A DNA stretch of 52,938 nucleotides from Patescibacteria group bacterium (GCA_028705565.1 JAQWDH010000007.1:1-52938); one strand, 5' to 3'. Numbered from the stretch's first letter, positions 30,562 to 39,429 are shown. The notes: generated from the sequence alone by a model not told the origin. Program-made: numbers and translations.

Positions 30562-33276
30562 ATGAAAAAACTTATTATCATTGACGGCAACGCGATTGTG
30601 CATCGGGCTTATCACGCCTTGCCTCCCTTGACTACCAAAAATGGAAAAATAGTAAATGCTGTTTATGGCTTTACTTCAATGCTTTTAAAAACATTGAAGG
30701 ATTTGCGGCCGACGCATATAGCCGTGACTTTTGATTTGGCAGGTCCCACTTTTCGCCATTTGAAATATAAAGAATACAAAGCGACTCGCGTAAAAGCCGA
30801 CCAAGAGCTTTATGACCAGCTTCCTTTGGCGCATGATATCGCGCGCGCTTTTAATATGCCAATTTATGAAAAAAAAGGTTTTGAGGCGGATGACGCTATC
30901 GGAACGATAGTCAAAAAAGCCAAAAACGATAAGGATATTGAAATCTTTATCGTGACCGGAGATATGGATACGCTACAGTTGGTTGAAAAAAATGTAAAGG
31001 TTTATACTTTGCGCAAGGGTTTGAGCGACACGATAATTTATGATGAAGAAGCCGTAAAGAACAGATTCGGTTTCGGACCTGAATCGGTTGTGGATTATAA
31101 AGCGTTGCGCGGAGACGCGTCAGACAACATAAAAGGAGTCGCCGGAATCGGGGAAAAAACAGCCACCGAATTGATACAAAAAATTGGCGGAATAGAAAAA
31201 ATTTACAAGGATATTAAAAGTCCGAAATCCGAAACGAGAAAGCTGTTTAGCGAAAGCGTGGTTAAAAAGTTGGTTGCCGGCGAGAGCGACGCGAATATGA
31301 GCTATGAACTGGCTCAATTGGATTGCGACGCGCCGGACTTAAATTTTAAACTGGATGACTGCGAAATAAAAGATTTTGACAGGGAAAAAATAATTAAACT
31401 TTTTCAAGAATTGGAATTCACCTCGCTTTTGAAAAGAGTGCCTGGCGGGGAGGCGCTAATTCAAGACACAAAATTCAAGACGCAAAACCCAAGACACCAA
31501 AATTTAAAGTTTAAACCCGCCTGCCAACAGGCAGGAAGCAAAGATTTTGTTTTTTCGGAAATAAAATCAAAAGCCGAAGTAAAAAAACTTGTTGATCTGA
31601 TAAAAAAAGAAAAGAGATTCGCGTGCAAAGAAGTTTTAGCGGGAAAAGATATTTTTATGGGAGAATTGAAAGGGCTGGTTTTTGTTGTCGGGGAAAATGG
31701 ATTTTTTCTGGGAGAAAATTTTATCGGCGATTGCGCGGAAATTTTTACGGATTCTTCGGCGCAGGCGGAATTAATAGGACACGATTTAAAGCAATTGATT
31801 AAGGCGCTGGCATTTAAAAATATAAATAAAATAAAAAATAAAATTTTTGACGCGATGATAGCTTCGTATCTTTTGAATCCAGGCAGCAGAGCGCATGATG
31901 TCGCGAATATTGTTTTAAAATTTTTAGGAAAAGAATTGCCGGCGACCTCCGGACAAAATAGTTTGTTTGGTCCTGATGCGGAAAAATTGTCTTATGAATT
32001 GTTTTTAGTATCGCAAGCAGTTGAAAAATTAAAAGAAGAATTGGTAAAAATAGACGACTATGGGCTTTTTCAAAAAGTTGAGATGCCATTGACGGCGGTT
32101 TTGGCGAAGATGGAAATGAATGGGGTTAAAGTTGACACTGTAATGCTCGCTAAACTTTCCGAGGAAATTAAAAACGAAATAAAAAAAGTTTCCGGCAAAA
32201 TTTATAAAATGGCAGGCAAGGAATTTAATATCTCATCGCCGCTGCAACTGCGTGAAATACTTTTTGAAAAATTAGAGATTCCGGTTGAAGGAATTAAAAA
32301 AGGCAAAACAGGGCTTTCCACTTCAGCCGAAGAACTGGAAAAAATGCGCGGGTTGCATCCGATTATTGAAGAAATCGGAAATTACCGCGAATTTTCAAAA
32401 TTACAAAATACATATATTGATGTTTTGCCGGCATTGATTGATAAAAAAACCGGACGCATACACGCGAATTTTAACCAGGCGATTACAGCCACAGGGCGGT
32501 TGTCAAGCTCAGACCCGAATTTGCAAAATATTCCAATTCGCACTGAATTAGGCAATAAAATACGCGAGGCGTTCATAGCGGAAAAAGATTATTTACTTGT
32601 GAGCGCGGATTATTCGCAGATTGAACTTCGCATTGTGGCGTCTTTGGCGAAAGACAAAAAAATGATGGAAATTTTTGAAAAAGACGAGGATATTCATATA
32701 GCAACCGCGGCTGCCATCAACGGAGTGCCTTTGGAAAAAGTGACGAAAGAAATGCGGAGGGCGGCAAAAGAAATAAACTTTGGCGTTCTTTACGGAATGG
32801 GAGCGTATGGATTAAGTTGGCGCGCTGATATTTCACGATGGCAGGCGAAGGAATTTATTGAAAAATATTTCAGGGAATTCAGCGGAGTAAAAAAATACAT
32901 TGATGAAACATTGGAGTTCACTCGCAAAGAAGGATATTGTGAAACGCTTTTCGGACGCCGCCGTTATATTCCAGAATTAAAATCATCTAATTTTCAATTG
33001 CGCGGGGCGGCGGAACGGATGGCTGTCAATCATCCGGTGCAAGGAACGGCGGCTGATTTGATAAAAATGGCAATGGTTGAGATTAACGTGAAAATTTCCG
33101 AAAAGGAAGCAAAAATGATTCTGCAGGTTCATGACGAATTGGTGTTTGAAGTTAAAAAAGAGCTCGCGGAAGAAATTGGAGAAAAAGTGAAAAAAATTAT
33201 GGAAGACGTTGTTAAACTTCTCGTGCCTGTAAAAGTTGAGGTTGAAACGGGAAAAAGGTGGGGAGAAATGAAGTAG
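30562..33276 (+). CDS. polA: DNA polymerase I (5' nuclease, degenerate 3'-5' exonuclease, polymerase)
   Basis: LIIDGNAIVHRAYHAL; VSADYSQIELRIVASLA; RRAAKEINFGVLYGMGAYGL; QVHDELVFEV. Confidence 0.96.
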   Translation: MKKLIIIDGNAIVHRAYHALPPLTTKNGKIVNAVYGFTSMLLKTLKDLRPTHIAVTFDLAGPTFRHLKYKEYKATRVKADQELYDQLPLAHDIARAFNMPIYEKKGFEADDAIGTIVKKAKNDKDIEIFIVTGDMDTLQLVEKNVKVYTLRKGLSDTIIYDEEAVKNRFGFGPESVVDYKALRGDASDNIKGVAGIGEKTATELIQKIGGIEKIYKDIKSPKSETRKLFSESVVKKLVAGESDANMSYELAQLDCDAPDLNFKLDDCEIKDFDREKIIKLFQELEFTSLLKRVPGGEALIQDTKFKTQNPRHQNLKFKPACQQAGSKDFVFSEIKSKAEVKKLVDLIKKEKRFACKEVLAGKDIFMGELKGLVFVVGENGFFLGENFIGDCAEIFTDSSAQAELIGHDLKQLIKALAFKNINKIKNKIFDAMIASYLLNPGSRAHDVANIVLKFLGKELPATSGQNSLFGPDAEKLSYELFLVSQAVEKLKEELVKIDDYGLFQKVEMPLTAVLAKMEMNGVKVDTVMLAKLSEEIKNEIKKVSGKIYKMAGKEFNISSPLQLREILFEKLEIPVEGIKKGKTGLSTSAEELEKMRGLHPIIEEIGNYREFSKLQNTYIDVLPALIDKKTGRIHANFNQAITATGRLSSSDPNLQNIPIRTELGNKIREAFIAEKDYLLVSADYSQIELRIVASLAKDKKMMEIFEKDEDIHIATAAAINGVPLEKVTKEMRRAAKEINFGVLYGMGAYGLSWRADISRWQAKEFIEKYFREFSGVKKYIDETLEFTRKEGYCETLFGRRRYIPELKSSNFQLRGAAERMAVNHPVQGTAADLIKMAMVEINVKISEKEAKMILQVHDELVFEVKKELAEEIGEKVKKIMEDVVKLLVPVKVEVETGKRWGEMK

Positions 33277-33483
33277 ATTGCAAAATAGGCTGGATTTTAA
33301 AGTTGTTGACGATATGTTGGCAACTTTTGTTTAAATGATATAATTAAAGTTGTCAACACGCCGTCAACATATATGAAATTTAGAGAGCTTATATTAGCCA
33401 AAATTCAAAAACAAAAGTGAATTAAGACCATTAAAATTATTAAACAGATCGGTTTTTTGCGAAACTATGTTAAATCATTGTTT

Positions 33484-34446
33484 ATGATTATTTATATTTT
33501 TGGGGAAGATACTTTTCGCAGCAGGGAATATCTCGGACGGACGATATCGGAATTTAAAAATAAACGCGACCCGCAAGGATACAATACTTCTGTTTTGGAC
33601 GCGAGTGTCGGCGCGGAAAAAATTTTGAGCGAGATAACCGCCTCGCCTTTTTTGGCTGAAAAAAGATTGATTGTTTTAAAAAATGTTTTATCTTCCAAAG
33701 ACGACGCGTTAGTTTCCGCGTTTTTGGAAATTTATAAAAATAAAAAAGTTCCAGAGAATAATATTATAATTTTTTGGCAAGGCGAACCTGTCGGAAAATC
33801 CAAAAATGTGAAAGAATTGGCGGAATTTTTGAGTAAAGAAAAATACAGCCAAGAATTTCCATTTTTTGACGGAACCAAACTTGCGGTTTGGACGCGTGAA
33901 GAAATTAAAAAACGCGGAGGGACGATCAGTCAGCAGGCATTGTCGTATTTATCCGCGAATGTCGGCAAGGATATGTGGTTTTTAAATTCCATTATTGACC
34001 AGCTGATATCTTTTAAAAATAAAGATGAAATTCAGTTGGCTGACGCGCAGGTGTATTTGGACGAGAAGGCCGACGATAATATTTTTCATATGGCGGAAGC
34101 GATGGCGAGCGGAGATAAAAAGTCGGCCTTTAAACTTTTATCAGAGCAGAGGCGTATGGGCGAAGACGAGGGATATATTTTTGGAATGGTTTTGCGTCAG
34201 TTTAGAATTTTGTTGGAACTTCGCGATTTGTTTGAACGCGAAGATAATATAACGAGCGACGAGGCCGCGAAACGAATTAGTTTGCATCCATTTGTAGTCA
34301 AAAAAAGTTTGCCATTGGCTCGGCGTTATCCGATGTCCAAACTCAAAGAAATATACAATCAATTGTTGGATGTTGATATAAAAACAAAAACCGGTCAAGG
34401 CGACCGTGAAACACTTCTTGATTTGTTTGTTGGGAAATTAAATTAA
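33484..34446 (+). CDS. holA: DNA polymerase III subunit delta
   Basis: MIIYIFGEDTFRSREYL..., family-like length and C-terminal helical region; start set at ATG 33484. Confidence 0.82.
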   Translation: MIIYIFGEDTFRSREYLGRTISEFKNKRDPQGYNTSVLDASVGAEKILSEITASPFLAEKRLIVLKNVLSSKDDALVSAFLEIYKNKKVPENNIIIFWQGEPVGKSKNVKELAEFLSKEKYSQEFPFFDGTKLAVWTREEIKKRGGTISQQALSYLSANVGKDMWFLNSIIDQLISFKNKDEIQLADAQVYLDEKADDNIFHMAEAMASGDKKSAFKLLSEQRRMGEDEGYIFGMVLRQFRILLELRDLFEREDNITSDEAAKRISLHPFVVKKSLPLARRYPMSKLKEIYNQLLDVDIKTKTGQGDRETLLDLFVGKLN

Positions 34447-34448
34447 AA

Positions 34449-34478
34449 AAATAATCCCGATTAAGTCGGGATTATTTT
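34449..34478. terminator. Bidirectional terminator between holA and rpsT
   Basis: aataatcccgattaagtcgggattattttt. Confidence 0.85.
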
Positions 34479-34479
34479 T

Positions 34480-34731
34480 TTATTTCTTATTGATTTTTTT
34501 CATCAATCTGGAAAGCTTGCGCGCGGCTGTATTTTTCTTTATCGTTCCTTTTTTTGCCGCTTTGTCCAAGGCCTTTTGAGCCAATCTAACGAGATTTTTC
34601 GCTTCATCGGTTGTTTTGGCTTTTAAAACTTTTTTAATCGCCCCTTTAAAAGCTTCTTTTCTCGCTTTGTTCAAAATAGCTCTTTTTTTTGCTTGTCGCA
34701 AAGCTTTTTTCGCGTTTGGTTTATTTGGCAT
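34480..34731 (-). CDS. rpsT: 30S ribosomal protein S20
   Basis: MPNKPNAKKALRQAKKRAILNKARKEAFKGAIKKV...KAAKKGTIKKNTAARKLSRLMKKINK. Confidence 0.95.
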   Translation of the reverse strand: MPNKPNAKKALRQAKKRAILNKARKEAFKGAIKKVLKAKTTDEAKNLVRLAQKALDKAAKKGTIKKNTAARKLSRLMKKINKK

Positions 34732-34805
34732 AGAATTTATTTTTTTCTAAAATTTTGTGAGAGCGAAAGTATGGTATGCTTTTTTTAAAGATTTGTCAAT
34801 AGCGG

Positions 34806-35891
34806 TTATTCGTCCATAACCGGTTTTTCAATAACTGTTGGTTCAATTTTTTTCTCCGCGCCGGCGATACGCACAACATCCTTGTCTATTTTATTCAATT
34901 CTTTGTAAGCGATATTGTAAGTATTTATTACTGTGGACAGATTGGAGCCGAGTTTTTTATAATATTCGTCATAAGCCCAAATATGTTTGCCAAGTTCTTC
35001 CACTCTTTTTCGTATTTCTTTCGCGGATTCCTCAATTTGCATTGAGCGGAGGCCTTGGAGAACGGTTTGTAAATACGCTAAAAACGATGTCGGCGAAACG
35101 ATTATCACGTGTTTTTCTTTGAACGCGTATTCAATCAGCGAGTTTGTATTGGTTTTAAGAGCGCCGACTTTATTGATAAGCAAGTCATAATAAATTCCTT
35201 CCGCAGGAATGAACATAAAAGCGAAATCCATCGTGTTTTCTTTTGGTTTGATGTATTTAGATGTTTCATCAATGCGATTTTTCAAGTCGCGTTTAAAGGA
35301 ATCTTCTAATTCTTGTTTGCGTTCCGGATTTTTTTCTTCGGCCGCGCGATTATAATTTTCCAAACTGAATTTTGAATCAATCGGAATAACTTTGTCTTTC
35401 ACGAAAACGGCCGCGTCAACGATGTCGCCGTCTGAAAACTTATACTGCATTTGATACGAGCCCGGAGGCAAGACATTTTTTAAAACATTTTCCAAATAAT
35501 ATTCCCCGAGAATGCCGCGATGTTTTGGATTTTGCAGTATGTTTTCCAGATTTTGCAATTGGTCGGCGAAGCCCATCACCTGCCTGTTTGTTTCGTCCAA
35601 TTTTGTGAGCCGTTCCGTGACATCGGTGATGATTTTTACGCTCTGCCCGAATTGCGATTGGATGGTTTTGTGCAGATTGTTTTGCGTGTCAGCCATTGTT
35701 TTTTGCGTTTCGTTTATTTTTTGGTCAACCATTCTGCCGAGGTCCTGCATTTGATTTTGTAGCATTAAAAACAGGTTTTGTTCGCCTTCTTTCGGTTTTT
35801 GCGCGTTTTGAATTTTTCGGAAAAACGAATACAAAACAACAAGCGTCGCGCCAATGGCTATAATAATAAAAAGCAAAAGAAAATTTGTCAT
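34806..35891 (-). CDS. rmuC: DNA recombination protein RmuC
   Basis: N-terminal TM; GILGEYYLENVLKNVLPPGSYQMQYKFSDGDIVDAAVFVKDKVIPIDSKFSLENYNR. Confidence 0.93.
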   Translation of the reverse strand: MTNFLLLFIIIAIGATLVVLYSFFRKIQNAQKPKEGEQNLFLMLQNQMQDLGRMVDQKINETQKTMADTQNNLHKTIQSQFGQSVKIITDVTERLTKLDETNRQVMGFADQLQNLENILQNPKHRGILGEYYLENVLKNVLPPGSYQMQYKFSDGDIVDAAVFVKDKVIPIDSKFSLENYNRAAEEKNPERKQELEDSFKRDLKNRIDETSKYIKPKENTMDFAFMFIPAEGIYYDLLINKVGALKTNTNSLIEYAFKEKHVIIVSPTSFLAYLQTVLQGLRSMQIEESAKEIRKRVEELGKHIWAYDEYYKKLGSNLSTVINTYNIAYKELNKIDKDVVRIAGAEKKIEPTVIEKPVMDE

Positions 35892-36088
35892 AAAAGTTTT
35901 GTTATAAATTTCAGATACCGCCCAATGAGGCATACCTATTGTATATTAAATTCAGACATTAAAAAAGAAGCTGATATTATCCTTTTTGTCAATAAGCGGA
36001 AACCCGAGCCGAGCTCTTGAAAAAAATAAATTTTTATGTTAGTATGAAAACAGAATATTTTTAAACAAAATTGTTGTTTTTTAAATTT

Positions 36089-36160
36089 GCCCTCGTAGTT
36101 CAACGGATAGAACAGGTCCGTCCTAAGGACAAAACGGGGGTTCAATTCCCTCCGGGGGCA
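36089..36160 (+). tRNA. tRNA-Arg (anticodon CCU)
   Basis: GCCCTCG...CGGGGGC acceptor, anticodon loop gtCCTaa, T-loop ttcaatt; no encoded CCA. Confidence 0.9.
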
Positions 36161-36419
36161 CAAATATAAAATTCCAAAACACCAATGACCAATGACTGGT
36201 AAAAATTTTCAATTTACAATTTTCCTGCCTGCCTTTGGCGGAAAAATTGAAAATTATTTTGGAAATTTGATATTTTGATTTGATTGGGCATTGGGAATTG
36301 AGATTTGGGATTTAAAAATTATTTTAAAATTTGGATATTGCCTGCCTACATACCTACGGTATGTAAACAGGTAGGCATGACCTGCGCGGGAATGGCAAAC
36401 GATAATTGGAATTTTGAAC

Positions 36420-36490
36420 GGGCCTATGGTTCAGTGGTAGAACGCGGCATTCGCATTGCCGAAACGGCAGTTCGATTCTGCCTAGGTCCA
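36420..36490 (+). tRNA. tRNA-Ala (anticodon CGC)
   Basis: GGGCCTA...TAGGTCC acceptor with G3:U70, cggca-ttCGCat-tgccg anticodon arm, T-loop ttcgatt. Confidence 0.9.
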
Positions 36491-36507
36491 CAAAAAGGAG
36501 AAAAAAA

Positions 36508-36801
36508 ATGAAAAAAAATATTAGTTCTTTATTTGTTTTTTTATTTGAAATGGAGGAAAAAATTAATAATTCTTTCCTTCAAATTTTATTTGTTTTTTTA
36601 TTATTTCTGTTTTTTCCAATTTTTTTACTGTTTTTTTTACTTTATGTTTTTTTCGTTATTTTATTGCCGGCAGGATTTTTCGTCCTGCCACATATAATAA
36701 TGAGGAGAATTTTTAAAAGGAACGGGTTTTTTGTAAAATACGGAGACAGAGCGTATGAGCTCTTGGTTTCTAAGGATTCATTTAAAAAAATTAAACTATA
36801 A
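36508..36801 (+). CDS. Small hydrophobic membrane protein, unknown
   Basis: RBS aaaggag directly after tRNA-Ala; strongly hydrophobic; terminator-like hairpin follows at 36813. Confidence 0.55.
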   Translation: MKKNISSLFVFLFEMEEKINNSFLQILFVFLLFLFFPIFLLFFLLYVFFVILLPAGFFVLPHIIMRRIFKRNGFFVKYGDRAYELLVSKDSFKKIKL

Positions 36802-36812
36802 GTTACATCTAT

Positions 36813-36845
36813 TCAATCACGGCTTACAAAGACCGTGATTTTTAA
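36813..36845. terminator. Terminator between 36508..36801 and the permease
   Basis: aatcacggcttacaaagaccgtgatttttaatt. Confidence 0.75.
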
Positions 36846-37808
36846 TTAAAAAACCAAATTAAAAAAATAACCGGTGAAGATTATACCCAAACCTACGACC
36901 GTCGCGAATATTATTATCAGTTTTGTTTTCATCACTTTTTTTAAAATCAAAAATTCTGGCAGTGAAAGAGCTGTTACGGCCATCATAAAAGCCAGCGCCG
37001 TTCCCAAAGGTACCCCTTTTTCAAATAGAGCGTTCACAATCGGAATAACTCCGGCCGCGTTTGAATAAAGTGGAATACCTATAAGCGTTGCTATTGGAAC
37101 CGCATACCATTCATTCGCGCTCGTGTATTTTGCTAAAAAATCCGCCGGAACATAACCGTGTATTAACGCCCCAAAGCCGATTCCGATAAAAATATACGGC
37201 CAAACTTTTTTAATAATTTTTGTTGTGTAATTTTTTGCGTATAGAATCCTTCTTCTCAGTTGTATTTTTTTTGAATCGTTTCTCAGATTTTCAGTTTTTT
37301 CATCAAAAGAGAAATTTTTTATTAAATTTTCGGTTTTTAATTTTCCGATAACAATTCCGGAAAATATGGCGATTGTTAATCCGCTAAAAACATAAAATAA
37401 CGCTATTTTCAAACCGAACATTCCTAAAAGCAAAACCAAAGCGACTTCGTTTATCATTGGCGAAGCGACGAGAAAAGTAAAAGTAATTCCGAGCGGCACG
37501 CCTGCTTCCGTAAAACCTAAAAAAAGAGGCACGGCGCTGCAAGAACAAAAAGGAGTGATAATGCCGAAAACCGCGGCAAGAAAGTGTCCGAAGTATTTAT
37601 TATGTCTGGAAAGAATTTTTTTGATTTTTCGTTTTGGGAGGAATGTCCGTAAAAAAGAAACCGCGAATATTATGACAGCGAGAAGAATAAAAATTTTTAT
37701 TGTGTCATAAATGAAAAAATTAACCGCTTCGCCGAAGATTGTTTCTGGCGATAAGCCGAAAACCGCGCAAGATAGCCAGTCGGCGAAAATTTTTATCGGA
37801 TAAAACAT
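36846..37808 (-). CDS. Permease of the UPF0718/DUF318 (YraQ/ArsP-like) family
   Basis: GIITPFCSCSAVPLFLGFTEAGVPLGITFTFLVASPMINEVALVLL and GIPLYSNAAGVIPIVNALFEKGVPLGTALAFMMAVTALSLPEFLIL. Confidence 0.88.
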   Translation of the reverse strand: MFYPIKIFADWLSCAVFGLSPETIFGEAVNFFIYDTIKIFILLAVIIFAVSFLRTFLPKRKIKKILSRHNKYFGHFLAAVFGIITPFCSCSAVPLFLGFTEAGVPLGITFTFLVASPMINEVALVLLLGMFGLKIALFYVFSGLTIAIFSGIVIGKLKTENLIKNFSFDEKTENLRNDSKKIQLRRRILYAKNYTTKIIKKVWPYIFIGIGFGALIHGYVPADFLAKYTSANEWYAVPIATLIGIPLYSNAAGVIPIVNALFEKGVPLGTALAFMMAVTALSLPEFLILKKVMKTKLIIIFATVVGLGIIFTGYFFNLVF

Positions 37809-37817
37809 ACTTTATTA

Positions 37818-38102
37818 TTAAGAAAATAAATTATCCAAAAATTTTATATTTTGTTTCAGATTTTTTTTATTGAGTTTGCAGATAATCCATAATCCTTGTT
37901 TTTTTGCGGTTATCAAGCCGAGATTTTTGAGGATTTTTAAATGATGAGAAGCGAGGTTTTGCGGAATTTTCAAATGTTTCCAAATTTCGCAAACGCATTT
38001 TTCGTCATTTTTTAAAAAACGCAAAATTTCAAAACGGTTTTTTTCCGCGATGGCGTGGAGAAACAGAGATGTTTTTTCAGTTTGTTTTTTATCTGTTTTC
38101 AT
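37818..38102 (-). CDS. ArsR family transcriptional regulator
   Basis: RFEILRFLKNDEKCVCEIWKHLKIPQNLASHHLKILKNLGLITAKKQG winged helix. Confidence 0.9.
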   Translation of the reverse strand: MKTDKKQTEKTSLFLHAIAEKNRFEILRFLKNDEKCVCEIWKHLKIPQNLASHHLKILKNLGLITAKKQGLWIICKLNKKNLKQNIKFLDNLFS

Positions 38103-38170
38103 ATCACATCAATTTATATTGATATAGTTATTTTATGGTAAAACGGAATAAAAGTCAAGGAATTATGAAC

Positions 38171-38338
38171 TGTCATCGCGAGGAGCGAGCCCTGTCATTC
38201 TACGGGGTAAACTCCGCCGAGCGACGCTTGCCATCCTTTGGCTTGCGGTAACCCTGATGTGTCAAAACACATTACTGGCGCCGCCGAACCATAGAATTGC
38301 TTCTCCTGCTCGCCAATGCGAGCGGAATCGCAATGACA
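38171..38338. repeat. MITE-like palindromic element with TGTCATCGCGA / TCGCAATGACA ends
   Basis: Terminal inverted repeats and internal 'ttactggcgccgccgaaccatagaattgcttc', related to 39494-39529 and 41129-41164. Confidence 0.75.
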
Positions 38339-38364
38339 GTCAATTGTATTTTCCACTGTTATTC

Positions 38365-38393
38365 TTGACAAAATTATAAAAAATGTTTAAGAT
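38365..38393 (+). promoter_or_regulatory. Sigma-70-type promoter
   Basis: TTGACA-17-TAAGAT. Confidence 0.7.
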
Positions 38394-38495
38394 AAAGTAT
38401 CTTACAAGGAGGAAAGAAAGACGGCACCTTAAAAATTTAGTGATTTTTTACTTGTTTTTTTAAGGAATTAAAAAAAATAAAAAAGGAGAATAAAA

Positions 38496-38927
38496 ATGGA
38501 TGAAGAAAGAAAAACGACTTTGGTAAAAGTTTTAGGAATAGTTGCTTGTACCCTCAGTTTATTTTTTATTTTATCACTCATATCGGATGTTTTTTTTAGA
38601 AAAATAGAGCTGAAAAAAGAGCAAGACGGCAGTACATATATAATAAATAAGGGTGTGGAGGCTTGGTACGCTTTACACCTTAAGGATATTGGGGTTGGAA
38701 ATAAAAATGAACAATCTTGCTACCTTGAAAAAGGTAGTAAAATAAAAAGGGTCGGGAAGTTTAAAGTTTCTACTTTAATACTAGGGGATGAAGCTTACCC
38801 CATTTATAAGATAATTGGTGTGAGTAGTAATAGGGATGATATATGCACAGTTGGGTTATTTGTGCATTATCACGCTGATGGGTACTGGGAGGACTCAAAA
38901 ACAAAAATAAAAGGAGAGAAACGATGA
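38496..38927 (+). CDS. Hypothetical single-TM protein
   Basis: RBS aaaggag; N-terminal TM segment; overlaps next ORF by 4 nt. Confidence 0.6.
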   Translation: MDEERKTTLVKVLGIVACTLSLFFILSLISDVFFRKIELKKEQDGSTYIINKGVEAWYALHLKDIGVGNKNEQSCYLEKGSKIKRVGKFKVSTLILGDEAYPIYKIIGVSSNRDDICTVGLFVHYHADGYWEDSKTKIKGEKR

Positions 38928-39289
38928 ATAAAAAAGCGTTATCAATGGACGACCCAAAGCGGCGGTTGGTAAAATTAGAGGAACTCATCCCCAACGCCAC
39001 CGATGGTGTACTCTACGACTTCGGTCGTTATCTGGCGGACTACCTCAACCCAGAGCTCGTGCCGATAGGGTTCGTGGTGGGGTGCGAGTTGGCACTCCAC
39101 GACCTTCAAGCAGGCGTCAACGGGTCTGGCAAGCCCATTTCTTGCCGACTTGTCGGCTACCCGCCTGTAATTTATATTTTACTTCGGATGGAAATTCCGC
39201 GCATTGCTGACGCGATTTTTCCTCCGTCATTCGCGTCGGAGGTAAAGAAAATTATTGACAAAATGGCAAAATCAAGCAAGATAAGATAA
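38924..39289 (+). CDS. Hypothetical protein in a locally GC-rich segment
   Basis: Overlapping start with 38496..38927 (ggagagaaacgatga); terminator-like hairpin follows. Confidence 0.55.
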   Translation: MNKKALSMDDPKRRLVKLEELIPNATDGVLYDFGRYLADYLNPELVPIGFVVGCELALHDLQAGVNGSGKPISCRLVGYPPVIYILLRMEIPRIADAIFPPSFASEVKKIIDKMAKSSKIR

Positions 39290-39299
39290 AAGCTCAGTG

Positions 39300-39322
39300 G
39301 GCATCTTCGGATGCCTTTTTTG
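39300..39322 (+). terminator. Intrinsic terminator
   Basis: gggcatcttcggatgccttttttg. Confidence 0.75.
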
Positions 39323-39331
39323 TTTGGGATT

Positions 39332-39429
39332 TGTGAAAAACTGTGGATAAGTGTGTGCAAAAGTAAGTGTTTTGGGGGATAAATGTATAGACAAGTGTAT
39401 ACAAATAGGATTTTTTGGAGTGTGGAAAG
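39332..39429 (-). promoter_or_regulatory. dnaA box: DnaA-box-like cluster
   Basis: TGTGGATAA (perfect box, reverse complement TTATCCACA) at 39342; TGTGAAAAA 39332, TGTGTGCAA 39352, TGTATACAA 39396, TGTGGAAAG 39421. Confidence 0.45.

Noticed and set aside
36305-36511. 68-aa ORF crossing tRNA-Ala
   Set aside because: Overlaps a well-formed tRNA and repeat DNA.
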